From assembly GCA_036924835.1 (NCBI GenBank), contig JBAGRR010000001.1, positions 2,619,001 to 2,683,000 on the forward strand: a stretch of 64,000 bases of DNA, given 5' to 3'. Source of the stretch: Nitrobacteraceae bacterium AZCC 1564 (GTDB lineage: Bacteria > Pseudomonadota > Alphaproteobacteria > Rhizobiales > Xanthobacteraceae). Below, one piece after another: positions 25,589-35,202 of the stretch (position 1 is the first letter of the stretch; each line of letters opens with the position of its first letter). The position numbers were made by a program, and so were the translations under genes. The notes below the pieces were generated by a model. That model was not told where the DNA came from, made no database searches, and saw nothing but the letters and a program-made list of their open reading frames with translations.

Positions 25589-27328
25589 GTAAATTGACGG
25601 TTCGTCCACCGGGCCGCCGAAGCAGCTTTCAAGGAAATCGAAATCGCAGCCCTCATTGGCCTGCCGGATGTGGCGCGTGAACATCCAGCCATAGCCGCGC
25701 TCGTAGTGCGGCTCCGGCGCTTTCCATTCCGCGCGGCGCTTCGCCAGCTCTTCTTCCGACACATCCAGGTTGATCGTGCGCGCAGCGACGTCGAGCGTGA
25801 TCTGATCGCCGTTGCGCACCAATGCCAGCGGCCCGCCGATGTAGGATTCGGGGGCGACATGCAGGATGCACGCGCCATAACTGGTGCCGCTCATACGCGC
25901 ATCCGACAGGCGCACCATGTCCCGCACGCCCTGTTTCACAAGCTTGGTCGGGATTGGCAGCATGCCCCATTCCGGCATGCCGGGGCCGCCCTGCGGACCG
26001 GCATTGCGCAGGATGAGAACATGATCCGCTGTGACATCGAGATCCTCCCGATCGATCGCGGCTTTCATCGACGGATAATCGTCGAACACCAGCGCCGGAC
26101 CGGAATGCTTCAGGAAGCGAGGCTCGCAAGCACTCGGTTTGATCACGCAGCCATCCGGCGCCAAGTTGCCCCGCAGCACCGCCAGCGCGCCTTCGGCATA
26201 GATCGGATTGTCGACCGTGCGAATAACCTCGTCATTATAGACTTCCGCACCTGCGATGTTTTCGCCAAGGGTTTTGCCGGTCACGGTCAGCGCATCGAGA
26301 TGCAGATGATCGCGAATGCGCATCATCAGTGCAGGCAATCCGCCAGCGTAGAAGAAGTCTTCCATGAGGTAAGTATCGCCGCTGGGACGGACATTGGCGA
26401 TCACGGGCACCTTGCGACTCGCCCGCTCGAAATCATCGAGACCGATGTCTTGCCCGGCGCGTCTCGCCTGCGCGATGACGTGAATAATGGCGTTGGTCGA
26501 ACAGCCCATTGCCATCGCCACTGTGATTGCGTTCTCGAACGCCTTGCGCGTTTGGATCTTCTGTGGCGTCAGGTCTTCCCACACCATGTTCACGATGCGG
26601 CGGCCGCATTCAGAACTCATACGGATATGGCCAGCATCCGCGGCCGGAATCGACGAAGCGCCCGGCAGCGACATCCCGATGGCTTCGGCGATCGCCGTCA
26701 TCGTGCTGGCTGTTCCCATGGTCATGCACGTGCCGTAGCTCCGCGCGATACCGGCCTCGACATTCACCCATTCCTCGGCCGTGATCTTCCCGGCGCGCCG
26801 CTCATCCCAGTACTTCCAAGCATCGGAGCCGGAGCCAAGCGTCTTGCCTTTCCAGTTGCCACGCAGCATCGGTCCGGCCGGAAGATAAATCGTCGGCAGC
26901 CCCATACTGGTCGCGCCCAGCAGCAGCGCGGGCGTGGTCTTATCGCAGCCCCCCATCAACACCACCCCGTCGACCGGGTGACCGCGCAGCAGTTCTTCGG
27001 CATCCATCGCCAGAAGATTGCGGTAGAGCATCGTCGTCGGCTTGAGCAGGGATTCCGACAGCGACAGCGCGGGCAACTCAATCGGGAAGCCGCCGGCCTG
27101 CAGCACGCCGCGCTTAACGTCGTCGACGCGGGTTTTGAAATGCATGTGGCAGGGCTGCGCATCCGACCACGTGTTCAGGATCGCAATCACTGGGCGGCCG
27201 ACCCACTCCTCCGGGGCGTAACCCATCTGCATGGCACGGGATCGATGCCCGAATGATCTCAGATCATCCGGTGCAAACCAGCGGGCGCTTCGGAGTGATT
27301 TGGGATCTTTTCTTGTTGTGGTCGACAT
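25586..27328 (-). CDS. IlvD/Edd-family sugar-acid dehydratase (L-arabonate dehydratase-like)
   Basis: The 580-residue product belongs to the [2Fe-2S] dehydratase family. The three cluster Cys are visible in WSDAQPCHMHF (about 60), LMGGCDKTTPA (about 128) and ARSYGTCMTMGTAST (about 198). The C-terminal half has GPQGGPGMPEWGM and the SDARMSGTSYG signature with its active-site Ser. Length and style (MSTTTRKDPKSLRSARWFAPDD) fit sugar-acid dehydratases such as Rhizobium L-arabonate dehydratase (579 residues) better than DHAD of isoleucine/valine synthesis. It would convert an aldonate to a 2-keto-3-deoxy acid in the cytoplasm. The ATG is 8 bases from the CTAG end of hairpin locus 3. No sugar-acid operon surrounds it. 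Confidence 0.85.
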   Translation of the reverse strand: MSTTTRKDPKSLRSARWFAPDDLRSFGHRSRAMQMGYAPEEWVGRPVIAILNTWSDAQPCHMHFKTRVDDVKRGVLQAGGFPIELPALSLSESLLKPTTMLYRNLLAMDAEELLRGHPVDGVVLMGGCDKTTPALLLGATSMGLPTIYLPAGPMLRGNWKGKTLGSGSDAWKYWDERRAGKITAEEWVNVEAGIARSYGTCMTMGTASTMTAIAEAIGMSLPGASSIPAADAGHIRMSSECGRRIVNMVWEDLTPQKIQTRKAFENAITVAMAMGCSTNAIIHVIAQARRAGQDIGLDDFERASRKVPVIANVRPSGDTYLMEDFFYAGGLPALMMRIRDHLHLDALTVTGKTLGENIAGAEVYNDEVIRTVDNPIYAEGALAVLRGNLAPDGCVIKPSACEPRFLKHSGPALVFDDYPSMKAAIDREDLDVTADHVLILRNAGPQGGPGMPEWGMLPIPTKLVKQGVRDMVRLSDARMSGTSYGACILHVAPESYIGGPLALVRNGDQITLDVAARTINLDVSEEELAKRRAEWKAPEPHYERGYGWMFTRHIRQANEGCDFDFLESCFGGPVDEPSIY

Positions 27329-27336
27329 TGTTGCAC

Positions 27337-27504
27337 CTAGTGCGGTGGATCTGACGTTCGTATCAGTATTAGCCGCGCGTCTATCATACGAACGTCAGAT
27401 CCAAAACCGCACTAGATTCATATTTTTGCTAGTGTCCCTTAGGCTCTGACATTCGTAAACGAGCTAGCCCCAAAACTGAACGAATGTCAGAACCGGGACA
27501 CTAG
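27337..27504. repeat. CTAG-bounded hairpin locus 3 (two near-perfect hairpins)
   Basis: Hairpin 27337-27415: left arm CTAGTGCGG-TGGATCTGACG and right arm CGTCAGATCCAAAACCGCACTAG pair perfectly except for the extra AAA. After ATTCATATTTTTG comes hairpin 27429-27504: CTAGTGTCCC TTA GG(C)TCTGACATTCG with CGAATGTCAGAACCGGGACACTAG. The core here is GACGTTCG or GACATTCG instead of GAAGTTCG, and both strands of each stem changed together. The locus is the whole 5' leader region of the dehydratase gene. Confidence 0.92.
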
Positions 27505-27627
27505 CGGAAGCATGACGTTCAACCGCCTCATAGCATAGGCCGACGAGTGCGGTCACGCGGCGCACAGGCACAAACAACGAAGTACGGCCACGGATTTCAG
27601 CCAGTGACAGGCAGCATGCGACGGGAC

Positions 27628-27665
27628 CACAAAGTAAACGAGCGCGTCGGGACGCGACGCGCTCG
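27628..27665 (-). terminator. Rho-independent terminator of metE
   Basis: Ten-bp perfect stem CGAGCGCGTC / GACGCGCTCG (27639-27648 and 27656-27665), 7-base loop. On the minus strand it is followed by TTTACTTTG. It begins about 25 bases after the metE stop. Confidence 0.75.
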
Positions 27666-27690
27666 TCCATGGCTTCGGATTAATGCGGCT

Positions 27691-30051
27691 TTACTGAAGA
27701 CTTCGCGCCAGCTTCGCTGCCTCGACCATGTTGGACAGTGCAGCCCTCACCTCCGGCCATTTGCGCGTCTTCAGGCCGCAATCCGGATTGATCCAGATTT
27801 GATCGGCGGCCAGATTGCGCCGCGCCTTGTCGATCAAGGCCGTCATTTCAGACACTTCCGGAACGCGCGGCGAATGGATGTCGTAAACCCCCGGGCCGAT
27901 TTCATTCGGGTATTTGTAATTTACGAACGCATCCAGCAGTTCCATCTTCGAGCGCGACGTCTCGATGGATATGACATCGGCGTCCATCGCTCCGATCGCG
28001 TCGATGATGTCATTGAATTCGGCGTAACACATATGAGTGTGAATCTGGGTCTGATCCGTCACACCGCCCGCCGTGATCCTGAAACATTCAACCGCCCAAT
28101 CGAGATAGGCCGTCCAATCTGCCTTGCGCAGCGGTAGCCCCTCGCGGAGCGCCGGCTCGTCAATCTGGATGACACCGATACCCGACTTTTCAAGATCAAC
28201 CACCTCGTCGCGCAACGCAAAGGCGATCTGACGGCAGACCTGATCCCGCGACAGATCATCGCGAACAAACGACCATTGCAACATAGTCACAGGTCCCGTC
28301 AGCATGCCCTTCATCGGCCGCTTGGTGAGGGACTGCGCGTAGGACGACCATTCGACCGTCATCGGCTTCGGACGCGACACGTCGCCAAATATGATCGGCG
28401 GGCGGACGTAGCGCGAACCATAGCTCTGCACCCAACCATGTTTGGTGAACGCATAGCCCGACAATTGTTCGCCGAAATACTGCACCATATCGTTCCGCTC
28501 GAACTCACCATGAACGAGCACGTCGATGCCGATGTCTTCTTGCCAGCGCACCGCCGCTTCGGTCTCACGGCGCAGGAATGCGTTGTAGCTAGCGTCATCG
28601 AGGGTGCCCTTGGCATACGCAGCGCGTGCTTTGCGAACCTCGTCTGTCTGCGGGAAAGATCCGATGGTTGTTGTCGGGAATGATGGCAGGCCGAGCACCT
28701 GGTCCTGCAATTTTCGACGCTGCGCGAATGGACTCTTGCGGCGCGCAAGCTCGGGCGGAACATCTTTGATACGTTGTTTCACCGCCGGGTTGTGAATCTT
28801 CGGTGAAGATGCTCGCTTTTCGGCGATGGCATCCGACACTCGCAATACTTCCTGGACCGACCCACGGCCGAGCGACAACGCATGGCTGAGAGTCGTCAGT
28901 TCCACCATCTTCTGGACGGAGAATGCGAGCCAGCTCTTCAGATCCGGATCCAGATCGCTTTCCTGATTGAGATCGATCGGCACATGAATCATCGAGCAGG
29001 AAGGCGCCAATTGCAGGCGATCCGCTCCCCGCTTGCTGATGAGCGGCTCAAGTTCATCGAGCAGCTTCGACAGATCTGTTCGCCAGATGTTGCGGCCATC
29101 GATAACGCCCAGCGACAACACAGTATCGACAGACATGGTTCGAAGAGCTGTCGACATCTGCTCCTTGCCGCGAACCAGATCCAGATGCACACCGGCCACG
29201 GGCAACCGGGAAACCAGACTGGCATTGTCGCCGAGTCCTCCAAAGTAAGTCGCGAGCATGATCTTGATGTCGGGGACCTTCAGCGCGAATTCACTGTACG
29301 CCGTCTTCAATGCGGCAGCCGTGGCCGCATCGCAATCAAGCGCCAGACAGGGCTCGTCCAGCTGCACCCACTCCGCACCTTCCACCGCCAGTCGTTTCAG
29401 GGCTTCAATGTAGACCGGCAACAGCTTGGGCAACAGCGACAGGCTATCGAAGCTTTCATTCGCTTCCTTGCCCAGTAAGAGAAATGTCACTGGCCCGACG
29501 AGAACGGGCCGGGTCTGATAACCCAATGCTTTTGCTTCGCGGTACTCGTCGACGACTTTGGTCGACGCGAGCGAGAATTCCTGGTCCTTGGAAAATTCAG
29601 GCACCATGTAATGGTAATTGGTGTCGAACCATTTCGTCATTTCTTGCGCGCGGACACCGTGGCCATGGTGATGATCGCCATGTCCACAGGCTCCGGGTTC
29701 TCCGACATCAGTCTGACTGCCACGCGCCATCGCAAAGTACGTCTCGAGGGACACAGGGCCGCCGGACCAGCCATAGATCTCCGGAATGGCACCAACCATG
29801 ACGCTGGTATCGAGCACATGGTCGTAAAGCGAGAAATCATTCGATGGAATGATGGTGACGCCGAGCTCATGCTGGCGTTTCCAGCTTATTGCGCGAAGCT
29901 GAGCTGCAATATCGAGCAAGGCCACCTGGTCGATTTGACCGGACCAGAATTGCTCAAGCGCGGTTTTGAGTTCACGCCGCAGACCAATGCGCGGGACGCC
30001 AAGCGTGCTGACAGGAATTACGAACTTGGTCGCAGAAGATAAGATCGACAT
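27691..30051 (-). CDS. metE: Cobalamin-independent methionine synthase
   Basis: From ATG 30051 the product has 786 residues, normal for MetE; the in-frame extension to 30195 runs through the riboswitch and is rejected. The N-terminal half is the folate-binding-like barrel (KRQHELGVTIIPSNDFSLYDH) and the C-terminal half (from about 460, LGLPSFPTTTIGSFPQT) is catalytic. The zinc site is complete: H673 and C675 in THMCYAEF, E697 in SIETSRS, and C758 in NPDCGLKTR. It transfers a methyl group from methyl-tetrahydrofolate-triglutamate to homocysteine without B12. A full cobalamin riboswitch sits in its leader, implying repression when B12 allows the MetH route. An acidic/His stretch, CGHGDHHHGHG near residue 132, is an unusual insertion. 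Confidence 0.97.
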   Translation of the reverse strand: MSILSSATKFVIPVSTLGVPRIGLRRELKTALEQFWSGQIDQVALLDIAAQLRAISWKRQHELGVTIIPSNDFSLYDHVLDTSVMVGAIPEIYGWSGGPVSLETYFAMARGSQTDVGEPGACGHGDHHHGHGVRAQEMTKWFDTNYHYMVPEFSKDQEFSLASTKVVDEYREAKALGYQTRPVLVGPVTFLLLGKEANESFDSLSLLPKLLPVYIEALKRLAVEGAEWVQLDEPCLALDCDAATAAALKTAYSEFALKVPDIKIMLATYFGGLGDNASLVSRLPVAGVHLDLVRGKEQMSTALRTMSVDTVLSLGVIDGRNIWRTDLSKLLDELEPLISKRGADRLQLAPSCSMIHVPIDLNQESDLDPDLKSWLAFSVQKMVELTTLSHALSLGRGSVQEVLRVSDAIAEKRASSPKIHNPAVKQRIKDVPPELARRKSPFAQRRKLQDQVLGLPSFPTTTIGSFPQTDEVRKARAAYAKGTLDDASYNAFLRRETEAAVRWQEDIGIDVLVHGEFERNDMVQYFGEQLSGYAFTKHGWVQSYGSRYVRPPIIFGDVSRPKPMTVEWSSYAQSLTKRPMKGMLTGPVTMLQWSFVRDDLSRDQVCRQIAFALRDEVVDLEKSGIGVIQIDEPALREGLPLRKADWTAYLDWAVECFRITAGGVTDQTQIHTHMCYAEFNDIIDAIGAMDADVISIETSRSKMELLDAFVNYKYPNEIGPGVYDIHSPRVPEVSEMTALIDKARRNLAADQIWINPDCGLKTRKWPEVRAALSNMVEAAKLARSLQ

Positions 30052-30129
30052 CGGAAACCCCGTGATGTTGCAAGCGGGGGGAATCGGACGTGCGCAAACA
30101 GCGAAGACGGAAGCCCGTCTTCTGCAAGC

Positions 30130-30355
30130 GACACACCGGAGCACCCCGCCCGTGGACGTATGACATCGCGGCAGGTCTCCTGGCTTACGGGTCACCGCTC
30201 ACACCCGGCCTTCCCGAAGCTTGCGCCTCAGTGGCACCGATGAGGTGAAGCTCGCCGCTTACAGTTGCGGGGGCAGCTCCGGCTTTGCCAAACCATCTCG
30301 AGGTTCAGCTCACCGAATTCCCTCTTAGCTTCGGACCGACGATCCGAAGAACCAC
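30130..30355 (-). promoter_or_regulatory. Cobalamin (B12) riboswitch in the metE leader
   Basis: Minus-strand order: GGTTCTTCGGATC closing stem (near 30341-30353), GCTAAGAGGGAA (about 30319-30330), core CCGGAGCTGCCCCCGCAAC (about 30264-30282), and B12 box AAGCCAGGAGACCTGCC (30170-30186). The downstream GGGCGGGGTGCTCCGGTG (about 30134-30151) is nearly the same as in the nrdA leader. Distance from the box to the metE start is about 120 bases. Confidence 0.96.
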
Positions 30356-30364
30356 GATGTGAGA

Positions 30365-30393
30365 GTTATGGGCAGCGGGACGTGCGAGGTCAA
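30365..30393 (-). promoter_or_regulatory. Candidate sigma-70 promoter for metE
   Basis: Minus strand TTGACC (30388-30393), 17-base spacer, CATAAC (30365-30370). The predicted start falls about 10 bases before the first base of the riboswitch, which is the expected geometry. Confidence 0.6.
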
Positions 30394-30441
30394 TCCGCAC
30401 AATGTCCCAACTCTTGCGCCGGACGATGCCGAAGCCATGCT

Positions 30442-30476
30442 GCCCACTGCGAGTCCGTCGCGCAGTGGGCGAGTTT
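30442..30476. terminator. Hairpin between the RND operon end and metE promoter
   Basis: Nine-bp stem GCCCACTGC / GCAGTGGGC (30442-30450, 30462-30470), 11-base loop. It lies 15 bases after the acrB-type stop on the minus strand, but the T-run (GAGTTTTATC) follows on the plus strand. It may end the pump mRNA weakly, or block plus-strand read-through. Confidence 0.5.
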
Positions 30477-30484
30477 TATCAGCT

Positions 30485-33400
30485 TCAGGTCGCAATGTGA
30501 CCCGAGGGCGACGGCGGACCATAAGGCTCCGGCTTCCCAACCGCGGGAGCATCTGCCGACCGGTCACCCGACAACCAGCGCTGCACGACGACGAAGAACA
30601 CCGGCACCATCAGCAGCGCCAGAACAACCACCGCAATCATGCCGCCCATCACGCTGGTGCCGATCGCCTGCTGGCTCTTGCCGCCGGCGCCATGCGCAAT
30701 GACCATCGGCAGCACACCGGAGACGAAGGCAAGGCCCGTCATCAGAATCGGCCGGAAGCGCAAACGACAGGCCTCGATCGTTGCCTCCAGCAACGGCTTG
30801 CCCTGCATCCGCAGATCTTTCGCGAACTCGATGATCAGGATGGCATCCTTGGCCGCAAGCCCGATGATCGTAATGAGACCCACCGTGAAGTAGACGTCGT
30901 TGGGAAGCCCGCGCATCGAAGCCGCAGTGACCGCGCCAGCGATACCGAGCGGCACGGTCAAGAGAACCGCGAGCGGAATGGTCCAGCTCTCGTAAAGCGC
31001 GGCGAGACAGAGGAAGACAACCAAGGCCGACAGTCCGAGAATAAAGGGAGCCTGTGAGCCGGAGAGCTTTTCCTGCAGCGACTGGCCCGTCCACTCGTAG
31101 CCGAAGCCGCGCGGCAACTGACCCGCCAGTCTTTCCATCTCAGCAATGGCATCACCGCTGGTGTAGCCCGGCTTGGCCTCGCCACTGATGCGGACAGACG
31201 GATAGTAGTTGAAGCCGACGATCTGGGTCGGGCCGCGGGACCACTGGACGGTTGCGAATGAGGAGAATGGAACGAGCTGGCCGCGGCTATTCTTCACGTT
31301 GTACGTCAAAATGTCATCCGCGTTCATACGGCTCGCCGTGTCGCTCTGCACGATGACGCGCTGCATGCGCCCGCGGTTCGGGAAATCGTTGATGTAAGCC
31401 GAGCCGAGGTTTGTGGAGATCGTGTTGTTGATGTCCTCGAAGGTGACGCCGAAAGCACCCGCCTTCTCGCGGTCAACCATGAGGTTGACTTGCGGCGCTG
31501 GCGGCAAGCCTTCAACATAGACGTTCTGCAGGATCGGACTGTGCTTCGCGCCGGCAAGCAACGCGTCGGTCGCGTCCATCAGAGCCTTGTAACCCTTCTG
31601 ACCACGATCCTGCAGACGGAAGCTGAACCCGCTCGAATTGCCTAAGTTGTCGATCGGCGGTGGCTGCAGTGCTGAAATTCGCGCGTCCCTGACCGATGAT
31701 AAAGTCTTGTTGGTGTCCGCGACGATCTCAGCCGCGGTGTCACCCGGCCCTCGCTCCGACCAGTCCTTCAAGGTGATGAAGGCCTGCGCGCTGTTCATGC
31801 CTTGGCCGAGGAAGCTGAAGCCGGTCAGGAACGTGACGTCTTCAACGCCAGAACGCTCCAGCAGATATTTCTCGACCTTCTGAACCACCGTTTCCGTGCG
31901 GTTGAACGACGAGTCAGATGGTGTCTGAACGTCGGTGGTGAAGAAGCCCTGGTCATCGATAGGCAGGAAGCCGCCCGGCATGCGCACGAAGGCCCATGAA
32001 AGACCGACCAATAGGATGGCATAGATCGCCATCAACCGGCCCGTTCGCTTCAGCTCCCAGCCGACAAACGTCGCATAACGCTCCTTGATGGCATCGAGCT
32101 TGCGGTTGATCCAGCCGAACGCGCCGGTCTTGCCGTGCTCATGACCTGCCTTAACAGGCGTCAGCAGCGTGGCACATAGGGCCGGCGTCAGCGACAGCGC
32201 CATCAGCGCGGAGAAGCTGATCGCCGCTACCATTGTCACCGAGAACTGACGATAGATGATACCCACCGACCCCGGGAAGAAGGCCATCGGTACGAACACA
32301 GCTACGAGCACGAGTGTGATGCCGACGATGGCGCTCGTGATCTGGGACATTGCCTTGCGTGTGGCATCCTTCGGCGAAAGCCCTTCCTCCGCCATGATGC
32401 GTTCGACGTTCTCCACGACAACGATGGCGTCGTCCACGAGGATGCCGATGGCGAGCACCATGCCGAACAACGTCAGCATGTTGATCGAGTAACCGAGCAG
32501 CAGCAATGTCGCGCAAGTGCCGAGCAGTGCCACCGGCACCACAATCGTCGGAATGATCGTGTAACGGATGTTCTGTAGGAACAGGAACATCACAATGAAT
32601 ACCAGCACGACGGCTTCGACCAGGGTCGTCAGCACCTTCTTGATCGATGCTTCCACCACGGGCGTGATGTTGTACGGGATGTCGTAAGCAATGTTAGCCG
32701 GGAAGAACTTCGAGAGTTCCTTCATCTTTGCTTCAACCGCACTCGCAGTCGCCAGCGCGTTACCCGTGGGCGACAGCAACACCGAGAGACCGGCGCTCGG
32801 CTTGCCATTGAGACGAGTGGTAAACTGATAGCCTAGACCACCGACCTCGACCCGCGCAACGTCGCGTAGCCTCACCGTCGAACCATCAGTGTTGGCACGC
32901 AGCACGATCGCGCCGAATTCGTCGGGCGAACTGAGCTGACCTTTCACCAGCACCAGCGCCGAAATCTTTTGGTCGCTTGCGCTCGGCTCCGCGCCGATGC
33001 TGCCGGAAGCAACCTGGGCATTTTGTGCGGTGATCGCCTTGGTAACGTCGTCGGCGGTGAGATTAAATCCGACGAGCTTCGCCGGATCGACCCAAATGCG
33101 CAGCGCGCGCTCGGTCGAATAAAGCGTGGCACGACCGACACCGGGGATGCGACGAATTTCGCCGAGCACGTTCCGGATCATGAAGTCGCCGAGGCCCACC
33201 TCATCGAGGCTGCCGTCGGTCGAGCGCAGGGTAATGATCTGCAGCACCGCGCTGGATGCTTCCTCGATCAAGATGCCCTGCTGGATCACCGCACGCGGCA
33301 GACGCGCCTCGACGCGCTTGATGCGGTTCTGCACCTCGACCGAGGCAAGGCTCGGATCCGTGCCAGGCACGAAGTTTGCGATGATTTCAACCTGGCCAAG

Positions 33401-33652
33401 CGAATCGCTGGTGGATTCAAAGTTCAGGATGCCTGAGGCGCCATTGAGCTCTTCTTCAATGAGCCGCGTCACGCTGTTGTAGAGATTCTCCGGCGATGCG
33501 CCGGGGTAGCTCGTGCTCACCGAGATCGATGGCGGCGCGATGATCGGATATTGGGCGACTGCAAGAAACGGGATCGAGATTGCGCCGATCAAGCAAATGA
33601 ACAGCGCAATCACCCATGCGAAGATGGGGCGGTCGATAAAAAAACTTGGCAT
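30485..33652 (-). CDS. RND efflux pump inner-membrane transporter (HAE1/AcrB family)
   Basis: The 1055-residue product is a complete hydrophobe/amphiphile efflux RND protein. It starts MPSFFIDRPIFAWVIALFICLIGAISI, has the proton-relay Asp pair in GILVDDAIVVVENVERIM (near 405), and the conserved Lys in LAAKDAILIIEFAKDLR (near 930). Two large periplasmic loops follow helices 1 and 7, and twelve membrane helices are visible. It trimerises in the inner membrane and exports drugs or hydrophobic compounds by proton exchange, working with the adaptor encoded 6 bp upstream. No outer-membrane factor gene or repressor is adjacent, so a TolC-like partner must be elsewhere. Confidence 0.95.
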   Translation of the reverse strand: MPSFFIDRPIFAWVIALFICLIGAISIPFLAVAQYPIIAPPSISVSTSYPGASPENLYNSVTRLIEEELNGASGILNFESTSDSLGQVEIIANFVPGTDPSLASVEVQNRIKRVEARLPRAVIQQGILIEEASSAVLQIITLRSTDGSLDEVGLGDFMIRNVLGEIRRIPGVGRATLYSTERALRIWVDPAKLVGFNLTADDVTKAITAQNAQVASGSIGAEPSASDQKISALVLVKGQLSSPDEFGAIVLRANTDGSTVRLRDVARVEVGGLGYQFTTRLNGKPSAGLSVLLSPTGNALATASAVEAKMKELSKFFPANIAYDIPYNITPVVEASIKKVLTTLVEAVVLVFIVMFLFLQNIRYTIIPTIVVPVALLGTCATLLLLGYSINMLTLFGMVLAIGILVDDAIVVVENVERIMAEEGLSPKDATRKAMSQITSAIVGITLVLVAVFVPMAFFPGSVGIIYRQFSVTMVAAISFSALMALSLTPALCATLLTPVKAGHEHGKTGAFGWINRKLDAIKERYATFVGWELKRTGRLMAIYAILLVGLSWAFVRMPGGFLPIDDQGFFTTDVQTPSDSSFNRTETVVQKVEKYLLERSGVEDVTFLTGFSFLGQGMNSAQAFITLKDWSERGPGDTAAEIVADTNKTLSSVRDARISALQPPPIDNLGNSSGFSFRLQDRGQKGYKALMDATDALLAGAKHSPILQNVYVEGLPPAPQVNLMVDREKAGAFGVTFEDINNTISTNLGSAYINDFPNRGRMQRVIVQSDTASRMNADDILTYNVKNSRGQLVPFSSFATVQWSRGPTQIVGFNYYPSVRISGEAKPGYTSGDAIAEMERLAGQLPRGFGYEWTGQSLQEKLSGSQAPFILGLSALVVFLCLAALYESWTIPLAVLLTVPLGIAGAVTAASMRGLPNDVYFTVGLITIIGLAAKDAILIIEFAKDLRMQGKPLLEATIEACRLRFRPILMTGLAFVSGVLPMVIAHGAGGKSQQAIGTSVMGGMIAVVVLALLMVPVFFVVVQRWLSGDRSADAPAVGKPEPYGPPSPSGHIAT

Positions 33653-33658
33653 GGCGCT

Positions 33659-34861
33659 TTACTGGCGAAGCTCTGTGGTCGCAGTCGGATCACTCGCTCC
33701 CTCAGGAGCGCTCGCGCGCACTTCGGTCCAGGCTTTTGGCATGACCTTGTCGCCCGCCGTAAACTTCTGGAAGCCTTCGACCACAACGCGATCGCCGGGC
33801 TTCAAGCCTTCATCCACCAGCCACTGCCCGTTCTGCTGATTGCCGGTACGAACAGGCTGGATGGCAACGTGGTTGTCGTCCTTCACGATGAAGACTTCGC
33901 TTTCGCCGTTACCATTCCGCTGAATGGCCTGCTGCGGAACTGCAAGCGCGTCCTTGTCGACGCCCTGCTCGATGAGAACGCGGACATACATGCCCGGCAA
34001 AAGTTCCCGCTTGGTGTTCTTGAACTCGCCACGCAACGTGACCTGCCCGGTGTAGGAATCGACCTTGGCATCGGAGAACAGCAACTTGCCCTTCAGCGGA
34101 TAAAGCGTGCCGTCATCAAGAACGAGTCTGACCGCCGCCATGTCGGGCGCGATTTGTTCCAGATCACCAGCCTCGAGTGCACGCCGCAATTTATTCAGAT
34201 CGCTGACCGGCTGGGTAAAGTCTGCATAAACAGAGTCGAGCTGCTGGATCGTCGCAAGGCTCTGGGTGTCGTTCTGCACGACAAGCGCACCTTCGCTCAC
34301 CAGCGCAGCGCCAATCACACCGCTAATCGGTGCACGGATTGTCGCGTATTCGAGATTGAGCTTTGCACGGGCCACGTCAGCCTCGGCAGCCGCGACATCT
34401 GCCTTCGCCTGCAACATGCGCGCGTTTGCGTTCTCATGCTCGGCTTGTGAAACAACGCGTTGATGAACAAGAGTCGAAACACGATTGGCCTGCAAAGACG
34501 CCTGTTCGAACGCCGCATTTGCTTTGGCCAGCGAAGCTTCAGCCGCCTGCAATTCGACCTCAAAAGGGCGAGGATCAATTCGATACAAAATATCGCCCGC
34601 CTTCACTTCGCTACCCTGTTCGAAGCGCCGCTCGACAATGATGCCCGAAACGCGCGGGCGAACATCGGCTACGCGCGTCGGAGCAATTCGCCCGGGCAAT
34701 TCCCGCAGCAGAGCGCGAGGCTTGGGTTCGACAGTGGTGACGCTGACCTCGGGAATAACAGGTGTGGCAGCAACCGCTGAGTTTGGTTCGTCGCAGCCGG
34801 CGAGCAGAGGCGATGAAGCCGCCAGCAAGACCATTCCAACGAACGCATTCCGAGTTTGCAT
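33659..34861 (-). CDS. RND efflux periplasmic adaptor (AcrA/MexA family lipoprotein)
   Basis: From ATG 34861 the product has 400 residues. A lipoprotein signal (MQTRNAFVGMVLLAASSPLLAGC) puts the modified Cys at about residue 23. It shows the membrane-fusion layout: barrel-sandwich first half (PRVSGIIVERRFEQGSEVKAGDILYRID), a helical hairpin (about 100-165), second lipoyl half (LNLEYATIRAPISGVIGAALVSEGALV), beta-barrel and C-terminal domain. It bridges the RND transporter to an outer-membrane channel. The transporter gene follows after 6 bp, so the two form an operon. The extension upstream to 34900 is not needed and lacks the lipobox spacing. Confidence 0.95.
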   Translation of the reverse strand: MQTRNAFVGMVLLAASSPLLAGCDEPNSAVAATPVIPEVSVTTVEPKPRALLRELPGRIAPTRVADVRPRVSGIIVERRFEQGSEVKAGDILYRIDPRPFEVELQAAEASLAKANAAFEQASLQANRVSTLVHQRVVSQAEHENANARMLQAKADVAAAEADVARAKLNLEYATIRAPISGVIGAALVSEGALVVQNDTQSLATIQQLDSVYADFTQPVSDLNKLRRALEAGDLEQIAPDMAAVRLVLDDGTLYPLKGKLLFSDAKVDSYTGQVTLRGEFKNTKRELLPGMYVRVLIEQGVDKDALAVPQQAIQRNGNGESEVFIVKDDNHVAIQPVRTGNQQNGQWLVDEGLKPGDRVVVEGFQKFTAGDKVMPKAWTEVRASAPEGASDPTATTELRQ

Positions 34862-35202
34862 CGTCACACCTTTTTTCTTGTTGCTCCACAAGACATGCAA
34901 AGGCGCGCGCGTCCCGGCCGTATGAATCGGTCAAACGAAACGTGTGTCTTCGATCTTGCGTATGAAGAGAAAAGTAGATGTTCGAATGCAACGCAACATT
35001 TCAGGTGGCGGCGCAATGTCACATGTCTTTAGCTATTGAAATCTCTTCGCTTTCAGGGATTCACGCGATTGTGACGCCGCCCATTTTCTGAGCATCCGCA
35101 GGGCTCCCCTGGCCCTCCACAGTGTTGCCAAAATCGTAAATGGGGAACTCTGCGATGATGCCGAGGTTTCGAACCGATGATCAGTTCAGTTCATTCGGAG
35201 GC
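34862..35202. other. Intergenic stretch upstream of the efflux operon
   Basis: These 341 bases hold the promoter side of the pump operon and the 3' end of the small membrane protein gene. I see no adjacent regulator, no clear palindrome and no gene. A run ACGAAACGTGTGTCTTCGATC near 34937 is not convincingly an operator. Confidence 0.5.

Noticed and set aside
25670-27256. 528-codon open frame on the plus strand
   Set aside because: It is antisense to the IlvD/Edd dehydratase, whose Cys ligands and motifs are all intact; the product is Arg/His-rich and unlike any protein.
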